DNA of 64,000 nucleotides from Stenomitos rutilans HA7619-LM2 (GTDB lineage: Bacteria; Cyanobacteriota; Cyanobacteriia; Leptolyngbyales; Leptolyngbyaceae), in NCBI GenBank assembly GCA_019358945.1, contig JAHHIE010000011.1:60173-124172 (forward strand), given 5' to 3'. The notes under the pieces were generated by a model, which had not been told where the DNA came from, did not search any database, and saw only the letters and a program-made list of their open reading frames with translations. The translations under genes and the position numbers were made by a program. Below, one piece after another: positions 18,833-28,477 of this stretch. The first letter of the stretch is position 1. Every line of letters begins with the position of its first letter.

Positions 18833-21193
18833 TCATTCTACCCGTTGCAGCGGCGTGAGTCTGGGATCAACAATCTTTTGCCCCATTCCCGTAAACTTCA
18901 CCGCAAGGCAAATCTTATTCCCGGCACCGAAGATATGCGTCACCTGACCTTGCCCAAACGCTTTATGCACCACGCGATCGCCCACCGTCCAGTCGTCTTC
19001 ATGGGTGTCGGGGAGGGATGCGGTTTCAGATGAGACACTACGGGCAGAAGCGGTCGTGCCTTTCGTCCAGCGAGTTGGGATCGCCGTAGCTACGTTGGTT
19101 TGCAGCATTTCGCGGGGCAGTTCGGCTAAGAACAAGGATGGGCTGGCAGGTTCCCGATTGCCATACAGTCGGCGTTCGCGGGCATAGGAGATGAACAGCC
19201 GTTCTTGAGCGCGGGTGATTCCTACATAGCAAAGACGACGCTCTTCTTCCAGTGCGGCGGGATCGTCCAGCGATCGATAGCTGGGAAATAGCCCCTGCTC
19301 CAATCCCACCATAAAGACAACGGGAAACTCCAGCCCCTTGGAGGAATGTAGGGTCATCAGCGACACTCGCGTCGCATCTTCTTCCAGATTGTCCAGATCT
19401 GAGGCTAGAGAAGCGCTAGCGAGAAACCCGCTCAGGCTGGGATCATCAGTGTTTTGCTCTTGAAATTGCAGCACCGCGTTGTAGAGTTCCCCCACGTTTT
19501 GCAGGCGTTCCTCGGCTTCATCGGTGCCCTGAGTTTTCAAGTCCTGTACGTAGCCCGAATCTTCCATAATGCCCTGAACGATTTCGTTGGCTGGCACGGT
19601 ATCGAGCTGCGATCGCCATTTTTGCAGCATTTGCACAAAGTTCAGCACACCCTTGGAGGATCGTCCTGCCAGGGTTCTGACTGAAGTTTCGTCCACCAAA
19701 ATTTCCCACAGCGGTTGCCCCAGCTCCTGGGATGCTCTGACGAGGGAATCGATCGTGGCTTTCCCGATCCCGCGTCGAGGCGTGTTGATCACCCGTAGCA
19801 GGCTCACGCTGTCGGCAGGGTTGGCGATCGCCCGCAAGTATCCCAACACGTCTTTGATTTCTTTGCGATCGTAAAACCGCAGTCCACCCACAATCTTGTA
19901 GGGAATCCCTTGCTTGACCAGTACATCCTCAAGGGCGCGGGATTGGGCGTTGGTGCGGTAGAGGATCGCAAATTTGCCCCAGTGCAGTTCGGGATACTTT
20001 GTCTCCATCGTGCGGATTTGCTGCACCACAAAGTCTGCTTCCGCTACTTCATCGTCAGCACGATAGCAGAAGATGGGTTCACCGCTGCCCCGCGTGGGCT
20101 TCAGCACTTTGTCGATGCGTTCCGTGTTGTTTTCAATCAGTTGATTGGCAACGGCGAGAATATTTTCCGTCGATCGGTAATTTTCCTCCAGCTTGACCAT
20201 CGTGCGGGTGTCGTCGTCGGGCAGGCGATCGCCAAAGTCCTTCTGAAAGCCCATCAGAATCGTAAAATCTGCTGCGCGGAAGGAGTAAATCGACTGATCC
20301 GCATCCCCGACCACAAAGACCGATCGATACTCCCATTTGTCAAACAGTTGCGTCTCTTCGCTGTTCGTTACGAGCAAGCGAATCAAGTCATACTGAGTCC
20401 GGTTCGTGTCCTGGTATTCGTCTACTAAAATGTGTCGAAAGCGGTTGTGCCAGTAACCGCGCACCTGTTCATTCTGGCGAAACAGCCTCACGGGCATTAA
20501 AATCAAGTCGTCGAAGTCCAGCGCGTTGTTCGCTACTAGCGCATCCTGGTACATGCTGTAGACGTTGGCAATGACCCGTCCGCGATAGTTTTGCTGTTCG
20601 CGCTCCAAATCTTGTGGCGACCAGCTCTGGTTTTTAGCGTTGCTAATGGCAAAGCGCACTGATCGAGGATCAAACTTTTTGTCATCCAGATTCAACTGGT
20701 TTGTCACAATGTCCTTCACCAGGCTTTGTGCATCTGACTCATCGAAAATCGAAAAGTTGCGGTTCCAACTCCGCCCTTTCTCATCCTGAAATTTTTCGAT
20801 ATCAAAGCGCAGAATCCGTGAACAGAGCGCGTGAAAGGTGCCGATCCATAAGTCTTTTGTGATGGTTTTATATACTTTCGACTTTAGCTTCGTCTGCTCA
20901 TACGCTGGCAGCGAATCCAACGGCTTACCAAACTGGCTATAAGACTCGCGATCAGCAAAGAGCTTTTCAATCCGCTCTTTCATCTCTCTGGCCGCCTTGT
21001 TTGTAAACGTCACCGCCAGAATATTCTCCGGATCAACGCGATGGGTCAGCACCAGGTTAGCAATGCGGTACGTCAAAGCACGGGTTTTGCCCGAACCAGC
21101 CCCTGCAACAACCAGCAAGGGGCCACAATAGTGCTCGACAGCCTGTCGCTGTGATGGGTTGAGATGGCTAAGAAAGTCTTTCGGTTGAGTCAT
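18833..21193 (-). CDS. pcrA: UvrD/PcrA-type superfamily I DNA helicase
   Basis: A 786-residue 3'-5' helicase of nucleotide-excision repair and recombination control. Walker A is AGAGSGKTRALTYRI at residue ~32, followed by motif Ia TFTNKAAREMKERI, motif II VDEYQDTN, motif III GDADQSIYSFRAA, motif IV YRTNAQSRALEDVL, motif V LMTLHSSKGLEFPVVF and motif VI VGITRAQERLF. The C-terminal segment (DWTVGDRVVHKAFGQGQVTHI) is the Tudor-like domain that binds RNA polymerase in PcrA/UvrD. Length is normal. It appears monocistronic. Confidence 0.95.
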   Translation of the reverse strand: MTQPKDFLSHLNPSQRQAVEHYCGPLLVVAGAGSGKTRALTYRIANLVLTHRVDPENILAVTFTNKAAREMKERIEKLFADRESYSQFGKPLDSLPAYEQTKLKSKVYKTITKDLWIGTFHALCSRILRFDIEKFQDEKGRSWNRNFSIFDESDAQSLVKDIVTNQLNLDDKKFDPRSVRFAISNAKNQSWSPQDLEREQQNYRGRVIANVYSMYQDALVANNALDFDDLILMPVRLFRQNEQVRGYWHNRFRHILVDEYQDTNRTQYDLIRLLVTNSEETQLFDKWEYRSVFVVGDADQSIYSFRAADFTILMGFQKDFGDRLPDDDTRTMVKLEENYRSTENILAVANQLIENNTERIDKVLKPTRGSGEPIFCYRADDEVAEADFVVQQIRTMETKYPELHWGKFAILYRTNAQSRALEDVLVKQGIPYKIVGGLRFYDRKEIKDVLGYLRAIANPADSVSLLRVINTPRRGIGKATIDSLVRASQELGQPLWEILVDETSVRTLAGRSSKGVLNFVQMLQKWRSQLDTVPANEIVQGIMEDSGYVQDLKTQGTDEAEERLQNVGELYNAVLQFQEQNTDDPSLSGFLASASLASDLDNLEEDATRVSLMTLHSSKGLEFPVVFMVGLEQGLFPSYRSLDDPAALEEERRLCYVGITRAQERLFISYARERRLYGNREPASPSLFLAELPREMLQTNVATAIPTRWTKGTTASARSVSSETASLPDTHEDDWTVGDRVVHKAFGQGQVTHIFGAGNKICLAVKFTGMGQKIVDPRLTPLQRVE

Positions 21194-21415
21194 GAAGCAG
21201 TAAGGCGATGGGCGGCAATTTACAGGTACATTGCTCCTCTAAAGGGTATCGCATCCCAGGCGATCGCGTTAGTCAGGATTTGGAGTACGGGGCGCAAGAA
21301 CCATAGGGTGAGAGGCCGCTAGCGTCGGCTGTTTCTCATAGGCAACTCCACAACTCGATCGTGTTGGGTTTTATGGATAAAACTGACGCAAAACTCGGAG
21401 GCTTTAACCAAGCAC

Positions 21416-21544
21416 TAGGGCGCGTCATCAATGAAGCTCAGAAACCATGAGGTATCGCGTAATCGCGCCCGTCCTTACAAACGAGGCTAGGGGCTGGAAT
21501 TCTTGCTGTAAGCCATGTGTATGAGTCATTGATGACAGCCCCTA
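21416..21544. mobile_element. MITE, copy 1 of a TAGGG/TCATCAATGA family
   Basis: A 129-bp element with imperfect 19-bp terminal inverted repeats: left TAGGGCGCGTCATCAATGA, right (reverse complement) TAGGGGCTGTCATCAATGA, 16 of 19 identical. The interior includes CGCGCCCGTCC, ACAAACGAGGCTAGGGGCTG and a CATGTGTATGAG segment. A second copy in the opposite orientation lies at 60613-60740. There is no coding capacity. The family of the mobilising transposase is not evident. Confidence 0.85.
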
Positions 21545-21646
21545 GCCATTTAACTAAAGTTAGCGGCCTTAAACCTCAGAGTTTTTAGTCAAACTGCGTA
21601 AGCTCTGGTAACTTCTAATCCAATCTCTTCGAGAAAGGGTGATTGA

Positions 21647-21955
21647 GCTAGCGCTGAGACTGCTCGTGCTGTCGTTACGGATGCTCGTGCTAGCGCTGAG
21701 ACTGCTCGTGCTAGCGCTGAGACTGCTCATGCTAACGCTGAAACTGCTCGTGCTGTCATTACGACTGCTCATGCTAACGCTGAGATGGCTCGTGCTACTG
21801 CTAAGACTGCTCATGCTGTCATTACAACTGCTTATGCTAGCGCTGAGATGGCTCGTGCTACTGCTAAGACTACTCGTGCTAGCGCTGAGATGGCTCGTGC
21901 TACTGTCGTTGATGCTTGTGCTGCCCTAGAGACTGCTCATCTCGCTATCAATATC
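21647..21955 (+). repeat. 21-bp tandem array coding an Ala-rich heptad, no intact gene
   Basis: About 13 full units of 21 bp plus degenerate ends. In the frame of position 21647 each unit reads as a heptad such as ARASAET, AHANAET, ARAVITT or ARATAKT, while the other frames read LRLLVLA-like and, on the minus strand, Ser-rich repeats. The heptad frame is preceded directly by TGA (21644-21646) and has no start codon until ATG 21785. It then stays open through VFVIDTSVFIATNAL to TGA at 22073-22075. The array therefore looks like the middle of a decayed gene for a long alpha-helical Ala-rich protein, or a noncoding minisatellite. Confidence 0.75.
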
Positions 21956-22161
21956 ACTCAGGTATTTGTCATTGACACGTCAGTCTTTATAGCAACCAAC
22001 GCTTTAAGCAAGATTGACTGCCCTGGTGTAAAGGTTTTACGAGTTGTCTACTTTTCCAAACGTCCTCAAGATTGAGTGGAAGCCTACAGGTAGGAACGGT
22101 ATCATCAACGAATAACCTTTTGCTTACATTCAATTCGGTTTTGCCTTAAGGCATTCTCTGA

Positions 22162-23292
<1,131 letters not shown>

Positions 23293-23320
23293 GAGCAAGA
23301 ATTAAATAAAACCGCATTTT

Positions 23321-23417
23321 GTAGGATGTGTTAGGCACTAGCCGTAACGCATCGAGTCCTAGAAGTGATGCGTTACGCTGCGCTTTTCTTGGATGCCGAA
23401 AGCTAGACACATCCTAC
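23321..23417. repeat. Nested palindromic intergenic repeat
   Basis: The outer inverted repeats are GTAGGATGTGT (23321-23331) and ACACATCCTAC (23407-23417). Inside them a second perfect 11-bp inverted pair, CGTAACGCATC (23343-23353) and GATGCGTTACG (23367-23377), encloses a 13-base loop. The arrangement resembles the 'GTAGGGTGCGTTA' repeats dispersed in cyanobacterial genomes. It could fold into a long hairpin downstream of the CNNM gene. No coding content. Confidence 0.8.
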
Positions 23418-23487
23418 CCAAGCATTCGGAGTGATTAAATTCACGATCCTTAGCGTCTAGCGTCAATGCTGACCGCTGACTGCTATC

Positions 23488-24207
23488 TTACGCCGCCACA
23501 AACTGATTTAGCTCCTGGGGCGCAAGGTTTGGATGCACCACCTGCCCATCTCTAAACCAGATCACTCGATTGGTGCGTCGAGCCACATCTGCTTCATGCG
23601 TCACCATCACAACGGTGATGCCACTCGCGTTTAGCTCGGTAAAGATATTGAGAATTTCCACCGTTGTGTGAGAATCTAGCGCGCCCGTCGGTTCGTCCGC
23701 TAGCAGCACTACAGGACGATTGACGATCGCCCGTGCAATGGCAACCCGCTGCTGTTGCCCACCTGATAGCTGAAACGGCTTGTTGTTCATCCGGTTCGCT
23801 AAACCTACACGAGTCAGCGCTTCCACCGCTCGATCGCGCCGTTCCCGATCAGGCACATTCGCATACACCATTGGCAGCATCACATTCTCGATCGCCGAGA
23901 GCTGCGGCAGCAAATGAAACTGCTGAAAGACAAATCCTAGCTTGCGATTCCGCACATGCGCCAGCGTTGTATCGTCCAGTTGAGCTACATCTTCACCATC
24001 TAGGTAATAGTGTCCCTGTGTGGGCTGATCAAGGCACCCAATCACGTTCATCATCGTGGACTTACCAGAACCCGACGCACCCATAATGGCGCAATATTCA
24101 CCCTGCTCGATCGTCAGATTCACGCCCGCAAGCGCCTGCACTTCTGTTTCACCAGAACCGTAGATTTTGTAAATGTCTTCAAGCCGAATGATGGTGGAGT
24201 TAGGCAT
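23488..24207 (-). CDS. ABC transporter ATP-binding protein, MacB/LolD type
   Basis: A 239-residue nucleotide-binding subunit. Walker A is [12 protein letters not shown], the Q loop [21 protein letters not shown], the signature [14 protein letters not shown], and Walker [17 protein letters not shown]. These are the marks of the MacB/LolD/FtsE subgroup that drives type VII ABC systems by mechanotransmission. I place the start at [11 protein letters not shown] (24207); the open frame extends 28 codons further but reads as low-complexity leader. It is the last gene of the GbsR-adaptor-permease-ATPase series. Confidence 0.92.
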   Translation of the reverse strand: MPNSTIIRLEDIYKIYGSGETEVQALAGVNLTIEQGEYCAIMGASGSGKSTMMNVIGCLDQPTQGHYYLDGEDVAQLDDTTLAHVRNRKLGFVFQQFHLLPQLSAIENVMLPMVYANVPDRERRDRAVEALTRVGLANRMNNKPFQLSGGQQQRVAIARAIVNRPVVLLADEPTGALDSHTTVEILNIFTELNASGITVVMVTHEADVARRTNRVIWFRDGQVVHPNLAPQELNQFVAA

Positions 24208-24319
24208 TGGAGGAAGGGGAGAATGAGTAAAGAAAAGGGAGCAGGGGGGGGCAAGGAAATTCGGACTCCTGACTTCTGACTCCTCTAACAACTAGAAACC
24301 AAAAACTAACTACTTTCTA

Positions 24320-25537
24320 CTAAGTGCTTCTCAGCGCCACGATCGGGTCAAGTTTCGCCGCTTGTCTGGCAGGCACTACGCCAAAGAAGAGGCCGATGCC
24401 GCCAGAAACACCAACTGCAAGAGCGATCGCGATTGGTGAAACGCTGGCTTTGAGGGGGGTGACGGCACCAACTGCGAGAATCCCGCCAATGCCGATCGTG
24501 GTGCCCAACAGTCCACCAGCGGCTGAGAGAATGACGGCTTCAATCATGAACTGGATGAGAATATCTTGCTGCGAAGCGCCGATCGCCTTGCGTAAACCAA
24601 TTTCCTGCGTCCGTTCGGTAACGGAAACGAGCATGATATTCATGATGCCAATGCCGCCCACCAGGAGAGAGATGCCTGCGATCGCGGCTAGCATTGCCGT
24701 TAGGCCACCCGTAATGGTATCGACGATCGTCAGCACATCTTTTTGCGTTTGCACCTGAAAGTCGTCGCTATCCACAATCTTGTGCCGCAGACGCAACAGG
24801 TTCGTGATTTGAAACTGGGCCGCGCGAATATTGCTTTCGCCTTTGGCAGAAATGGAGATCACGGTGACATCCAATCCATAGGGCGAGGTGCGTCCAGTCA
24901 GGCGATATGCATGGGTCGTGATGGGAATGTAGGCAGTATTGTCCTGGTTGCTGCCCAAAAATGACCCTTTTGCCTGCAAAACGCCAATGACTTGAAAGCT
25001 AGTGCCTTGAATGCGAATCTGCTGCCCAATGGGATCACCATTCCCAAAAAAGCGATTGGCTAAATCTGATCCCAAAGCAACAACCTGCGTGTCACGCTTC
25101 ACGTCTTGTTCGCTGAGGAAGCGACCTTTCGCCATGTCAAAACTTCGCACGGTGAGAAATTCAGGAGTCGTGCCGACCACAGATGCACTGGTGTTGAGAT
25201 TTTTATAAACGATCGTCATCTGGCTCTGACGCTGCGGTGCGACTTCTTTAATCGATGGCACCTGCACTGCGATCGCCTTAGCATCTTCCAACACAAGCGT
25301 TTTGGGCACATCAGACACACGACTGCGGGCTTCAGGATTACCTGGCGAAACAAACAGCACGTTTGGCCCTAACGACTCAAACTGCTCAGAGGCCAGCTTT
25401 TGGGCACCCTGCCCAATACCTACCATTGCAATGACTGACGCGTTGCCAATCACAATGCCCAACATCGTCAGCACACTTCGGAGCTTGTTTGCAGTCAGCG
25501 TTTTGACTGCCATTTTGCCGCTTTCGAGTAAATCCAT
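24320..25537 (-). CDS. MacB-like ABC transporter permease
   Basis: A 405-residue permease with the MacB/FtsX topology: one N-terminal TM helix (TANKLRSVLTMLGIVIGNASV), a large periplasmic MacB-PCD domain (residues ~40-270, with FVSPGNPEARSR and RFFGNGDPIGQQIRI), and three C-terminal TM helices, including the conserved IGIMNIMLVSVTERTQEIGL segment. In Escherichia coli MacB ATPase and permease are fused; here they are separate genes. The start MDLLESGKMAVKTL (25537) is favoured over a frame extension of 40 Ser/Pro-rich codons. Confidence 0.92.
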   Translation of the reverse strand: MDLLESGKMAVKTLTANKLRSVLTMLGIVIGNASVIAMVGIGQGAQKLASEQFESLGPNVLFVSPGNPEARSRVSDVPKTLVLEDAKAIAVQVPSIKEVAPQRQSQMTIVYKNLNTSASVVGTTPEFLTVRSFDMAKGRFLSEQDVKRDTQVVALGSDLANRFFGNGDPIGQQIRIQGTSFQVIGVLQAKGSFLGSNQDNTAYIPITTHAYRLTGRTSPYGLDVTVISISAKGESNIRAAQFQITNLLRLRHKIVDSDDFQVQTQKDVLTIVDTITGGLTAMLAAIAGISLLVGGIGIMNIMLVSVTERTQEIGLRKAIGASQQDILIQFMIEAVILSAAGGLLGTTIGIGGILAVGAVTPLKASVSPIAIALAVGVSGGIGLFFGVVPARQAAKLDPIVALRST

Positions 25538-25846
25538 TTGAGAGGTAAGGGGAGAGGAGTGAGGGGAGAGGAGGGAAAAGGCAGAAGGCAGAGGGCAGGA
25601 GGCAGAAGGATGGGAGTGGGGAGTCGGGAGTGTACTGACTGCTGATCGGTAAAGCATTTGTTGGTTGTCATAGCCCTAAAGCCTTTCAGTCATACAAGAA
25701 AGGGCGTACCAGAAAAGTGGTTGGTTTTTAGAAGAAAGCTGATCGCTGACCGCTGACCGCTCTTCAACTCAAAACTTCTACGCTGATCGCTGACCGCTGA
25801 TTGCCCCCTAACTCAAAACTCTTAACCACTCCCGACTCCCGACTCC
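25538..25846. repeat. Low-complexity intergenic repeats between permease and adaptor
   Basis: The part near the permease is purine-rich on the plus strand (AGGGGAGAGGAGTGAGGGGA, then GGCAGAAGGCAGAGGGCAGG). From 25739 come repeated GCTGACCGCTGACCGC words, AACTCAAAACT words, and ACTCCCGACTCCCGACTCCC. All recur elsewhere in the window (11.9-12.1, 58.5-58.65 kb). They separate two genes that otherwise look like one operon. No gene is supported. Confidence 0.6.
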
Positions 25847-27220
25847 CTAATTCTGCTGATTCACGCCTTTCGTAATGTTTTCGAGCTTCTGGCCTTCGGG
25901 CAGTTCGACAAAAACCTGTTTGCCTGTCTCGATGCCGCTCAAGATTTGGGTTTCGTTGCCGATCGTGGCACCCACTACAACAGCTTGAAATTTGGGTTTT
26001 TGTTGAGCATCAGGCACCAGTACGCCTGTCTGCCCCTGGTCAGTGACGATCGCCACAGTGGGCACCATCAGTGCTTGTTTAAGTTGCTTGCCCAAAAAGG
26101 TCAGGTCAATGTCCTTCATGCCCGATCGCAGCAGGTCTTTGCCCGTGTCCAACCTGACCCAAACAGCGAAGGTCACAACCCCTTTCTGAGTAGCGTCTTC
26201 CTCTTCGGCTTTTGGCGAAATCCGCTGCACCGTGCCCTTAAAGGTCTGGTCAGGGTATGCACCAGCTCGAATTTCAACCGCTTGCCCTAACCTGATTTGA
26301 GAGATGTCTACTTCTGGCACCTTGGCTTTTACTTCCAGGTCACTCGCAAGGTTCGCCACATAGGTTGCCGAAGAGGTGCTGGAGGCAAAGCTCGTAGGAG
26401 CGACGAACGCACCGACTTCAGCACCCGTCTGAGTGATCACACCATCAAACGGAGCACGAATGACTGCATCCTCAAGCTGTACGTCAATCTTATCGACGCT
26501 TGCTTGGGCCGCTTGTACTTGCGCGGCGGCTTGCTCTACTTCTTGAATGCGGGCACCATTTCTTTGTTGGTCAAGCTGTTGCAAAACGTTGTTGTAGCTT
26601 GCCTTTACCTGCTCCAAATTGGCTTTGGCACTCTGTTCTTCATTCAGCACTTCGTCGAGCTTGTCACGGCTGATGGCCCCATCGGTAGCAAGCGCACGAT
26701 TTCGCTGCGATCGCTCCAGGGCCAAACTGAGGCGAGTTTGCGCAGAGGTGATTTGCGCCTTGGCTTGATCGACGCTTGCCTCCGCTTGCGCGATCGCCTC
26801 TGGACGATTGCCCGCTCGCAGTAACGATAGGTTGGCCTGCGCTTTGGCAAGTTCGGCTTGGGACTGGGCGCGATCGGCTTGCAGTTCTCTGGTTTCCATC
26901 CGTGCGACGATCTGCCCCTGCTTAACGCGATCGCCGCGTTGCACCAGCAGCGCTTCCAGACGACCAGCCGTTTTTGGGTTCAGGTTCAATTCTTTGACGG
27001 CCTGCACTTCACCATTTGCCGTGATGCGTGCGGTTATGTCTTTTGCCTGTACAGGCACCGTTAATTCAGTGAGTGACTGTTTTGGTGCTGACTGACGCAT
27101 CAGTGGTACCGTAACGGCGGCAAGACCGACCAAACTGGCGGCGACCAGTCCAATCGTCCAGGGGGTTGACTTGGTTACTTTGCCAAAAGACTTAGTTATT
27201 TTGCCAAAAGAACGTTGCAT
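25847..27220 (-). CDS. MacA/HlyD-type periplasmic adaptor of an efflux pump
   Basis: A 457-residue membrane-fusion protein. A single N-terminal TM anchor (TIGLVAASLVGLAAVTVPLM) is followed by the biotinyl-lipoyl half motifs (TARITANGEVQAVKELNLNP, LLVQRGDRVKQGQIVARM), a long alpha-helical hairpin (residues ~130-270, Ala/Gln-rich), and a beta-barrel segment (DAVIRAPFDGVITQTGAEVGAF). It bridges the inner-membrane MacB-like unit to an outer-membrane channel. The start MQRSFGK (27220) is favoured; the frame extends 35 codons upstream without family similarity. The substrate is unknown. Confidence 0.92.
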   Translation of the reverse strand: MQRSFGKITKSFGKVTKSTPWTIGLVAASLVGLAAVTVPLMRQSAPKQSLTELTVPVQAKDITARITANGEVQAVKELNLNPKTAGRLEALLVQRGDRVKQGQIVARMETRELQADRAQSQAELAKAQANLSLLRAGNRPEAIAQAEASVDQAKAQITSAQTRLSLALERSQRNRALATDGAISRDKLDEVLNEEQSAKANLEQVKASYNNVLQQLDQQRNGARIQEVEQAAAQVQAAQASVDKIDVQLEDAVIRAPFDGVITQTGAEVGAFVAPTSFASSTSSATYVANLASDLEVKAKVPEVDISQIRLGQAVEIRAGAYPDQTFKGTVQRISPKAEEEDATQKGVVTFAVWVRLDTGKDLLRSGMKDIDLTFLGKQLKQALMVPTVAIVTDQGQTGVLVPDAQQKPKFQAVVVGATIGNETQILSGIETGKQVFVELPEGQKLENITKGVNQQN

Positions 27221-27345
27221 GGGAGGAAGAGGTTTAAAAGGGGAGAGAAGATGTGGCTGATGGCGATCGTGGCAAAGGATTGAGAGGCATGAAGCTTGAG
27301 ACCTGAAATGAGGGATGAGCATCAATACGTATCAACCGATAATGT

Positions 27346-27894
27346 TTAACGCACCTGACTTGGCTCATCGATCGTGGCTGATAAGTGCTGAGTCTGTTGT
27401 TGCTCCCAGCGCTCTATCATCAACGGCAGTTCTTGCTCCAAAAAAGTATGAACTGCGTGCATTTCTTCTAACCGTTGACGTAACTGAGGCGGACTGCCAT
27501 CCATCAGCTTCAACCCCTGGACTGCAATTTTACGGAACGTCGTGATTTGCGTCATACGCTGCTTTGTCAGTTCAGCCCAGGCATTTGGCTTGATGCGAAA
27601 GTAGTCTCGCCGATGCCCAGGCAAGCTGGTGCGCTCAATCAACCCTAACTGCGTTAACAAACGAGTCATGGTACTGATGGAACCCTTACTAGCTTGCAGC
27701 ACCTCTGCAAGTTCGCTGGGCGATTGATACGGCGGGTTAGAGATCAGTAGCCAACCAAGAATGCGCCCTGCCATCCGTGGCAAGCCAACCAGCTCAAAGG
27801 AGATGCCGACTGTTTCGATAAATTGCTGGTGCTCAAACTCTGGAGATAGCTTCATCAAAGTTGGATCGGTGTCTAGCGGGACTGTTGCACTCAT
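27346..27894 (-). CDS. GbsR/MarR family transcriptional regulator
   Basis: A 182-residue winged-helix regulator of the GbsR branch of MarR (GLPRMAGRILGWLLISNPPYQSPSELAEVLQ, residues ~37-67; recognition region ASKGSISTMTRLLTQLGLIERT; wing PGHRRDYFRI). It is 125 bp upstream of the adaptor gene on the same strand, so it probably controls the adaptor-permease-ATPase efflux locus, most likely as a repressor responding to a transported compound. That regulatory role is inferred from gene order. Confidence 0.9.
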   Translation of the reverse strand: MSATVPLDTDPTLMKLSPEFEHQQFIETVGISFELVGLPRMAGRILGWLLISNPPYQSPSELAEVLQASKGSISTMTRLLTQLGLIERTSLPGHRRDYFRIKPNAWAELTKQRMTQITTFRKIAVQGLKLMDGSPPQLRQRLEEMHAVHTFLEQELPLMIERWEQQQTQHLSATIDEPSQVR

Positions 27895-28477
27895 AGAGCA
27901 GTCCTAAATGATTGGTGAAAAGCATGCTGTTGGGGAGCCATCAGCGGTTAGCCATCAGCCTGGAATTAAAGCTGAAAGCTAAAAGCGTGATTCGATCAGT
28001 AGTATTGAGGCAACGACCGCTAAAAGCTGCAATAGAACTTTTTCCCACAAATCAAATTAGAGGTGCTATGGCTTCAGCTTAGCACAGTAAGTTCAGTAAA
28101 TATTGAACTTAGAGAATGTTTTGAATTTGCTAAATCAATTAGAACGATCGCTCTGTGTCGTGACACACGCTACGCAAGCAAAGGTAGGAGCCAATTACTA
28201 TGGCTTTCAACCCTTTCCGGCCTCTTTCAACCGTTTGTGTTTGGGTATGATAGGTCTATTCATCTTGCTGCCAGCCGATCGCCCATGTTAAGACTGAGTT
28301 CTTAAGGTTAAAGGCTCCAGTTTCTGAAGCGTTTGACCAAATGCGGTGTAGACCCACCAACCACAGGTTCATTTTTTGTAAACCTTCCGCAAACCTTGCG
28401 GATTAGTCCACGGCTTCGATGCATTCAGTACAATATGCTGACTGATGCTATCGTGCGCTCAGACCGAGTTAAAGCCT
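27895..28477. other. Intergenic region between gbsR-like gene and Pro-rich protein gene
   Basis: No supported gene: an 80-codon frame at 28063-28305 has no domain or ribosome-binding site. Near 27945 are the CATCAGCGGTTAGCCATCAGCC words of the dispersed repeat family. At about 28397-28411 a short hairpin, CCGCAAACCTTGCGG, precedes the next gene. Promoters for both divergent genes must lie here. Confidence 0.45.

Noticed and set aside
21639..21929. Leu-rich 96-residue ORF (LRLLVLA repeats) that looks like a membrane protein
   Set aside because: It is an alternative frame of the 21-bp array; all frames are open because the period is a multiple of three. The heptad frame has the more protein-like substitution pattern.
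28063..28305. 80-codon ORF upstream of the Pro-rich protein gene
   Set aside because: No family features and no ribosome-binding site; a second overlapping frame is equally open.
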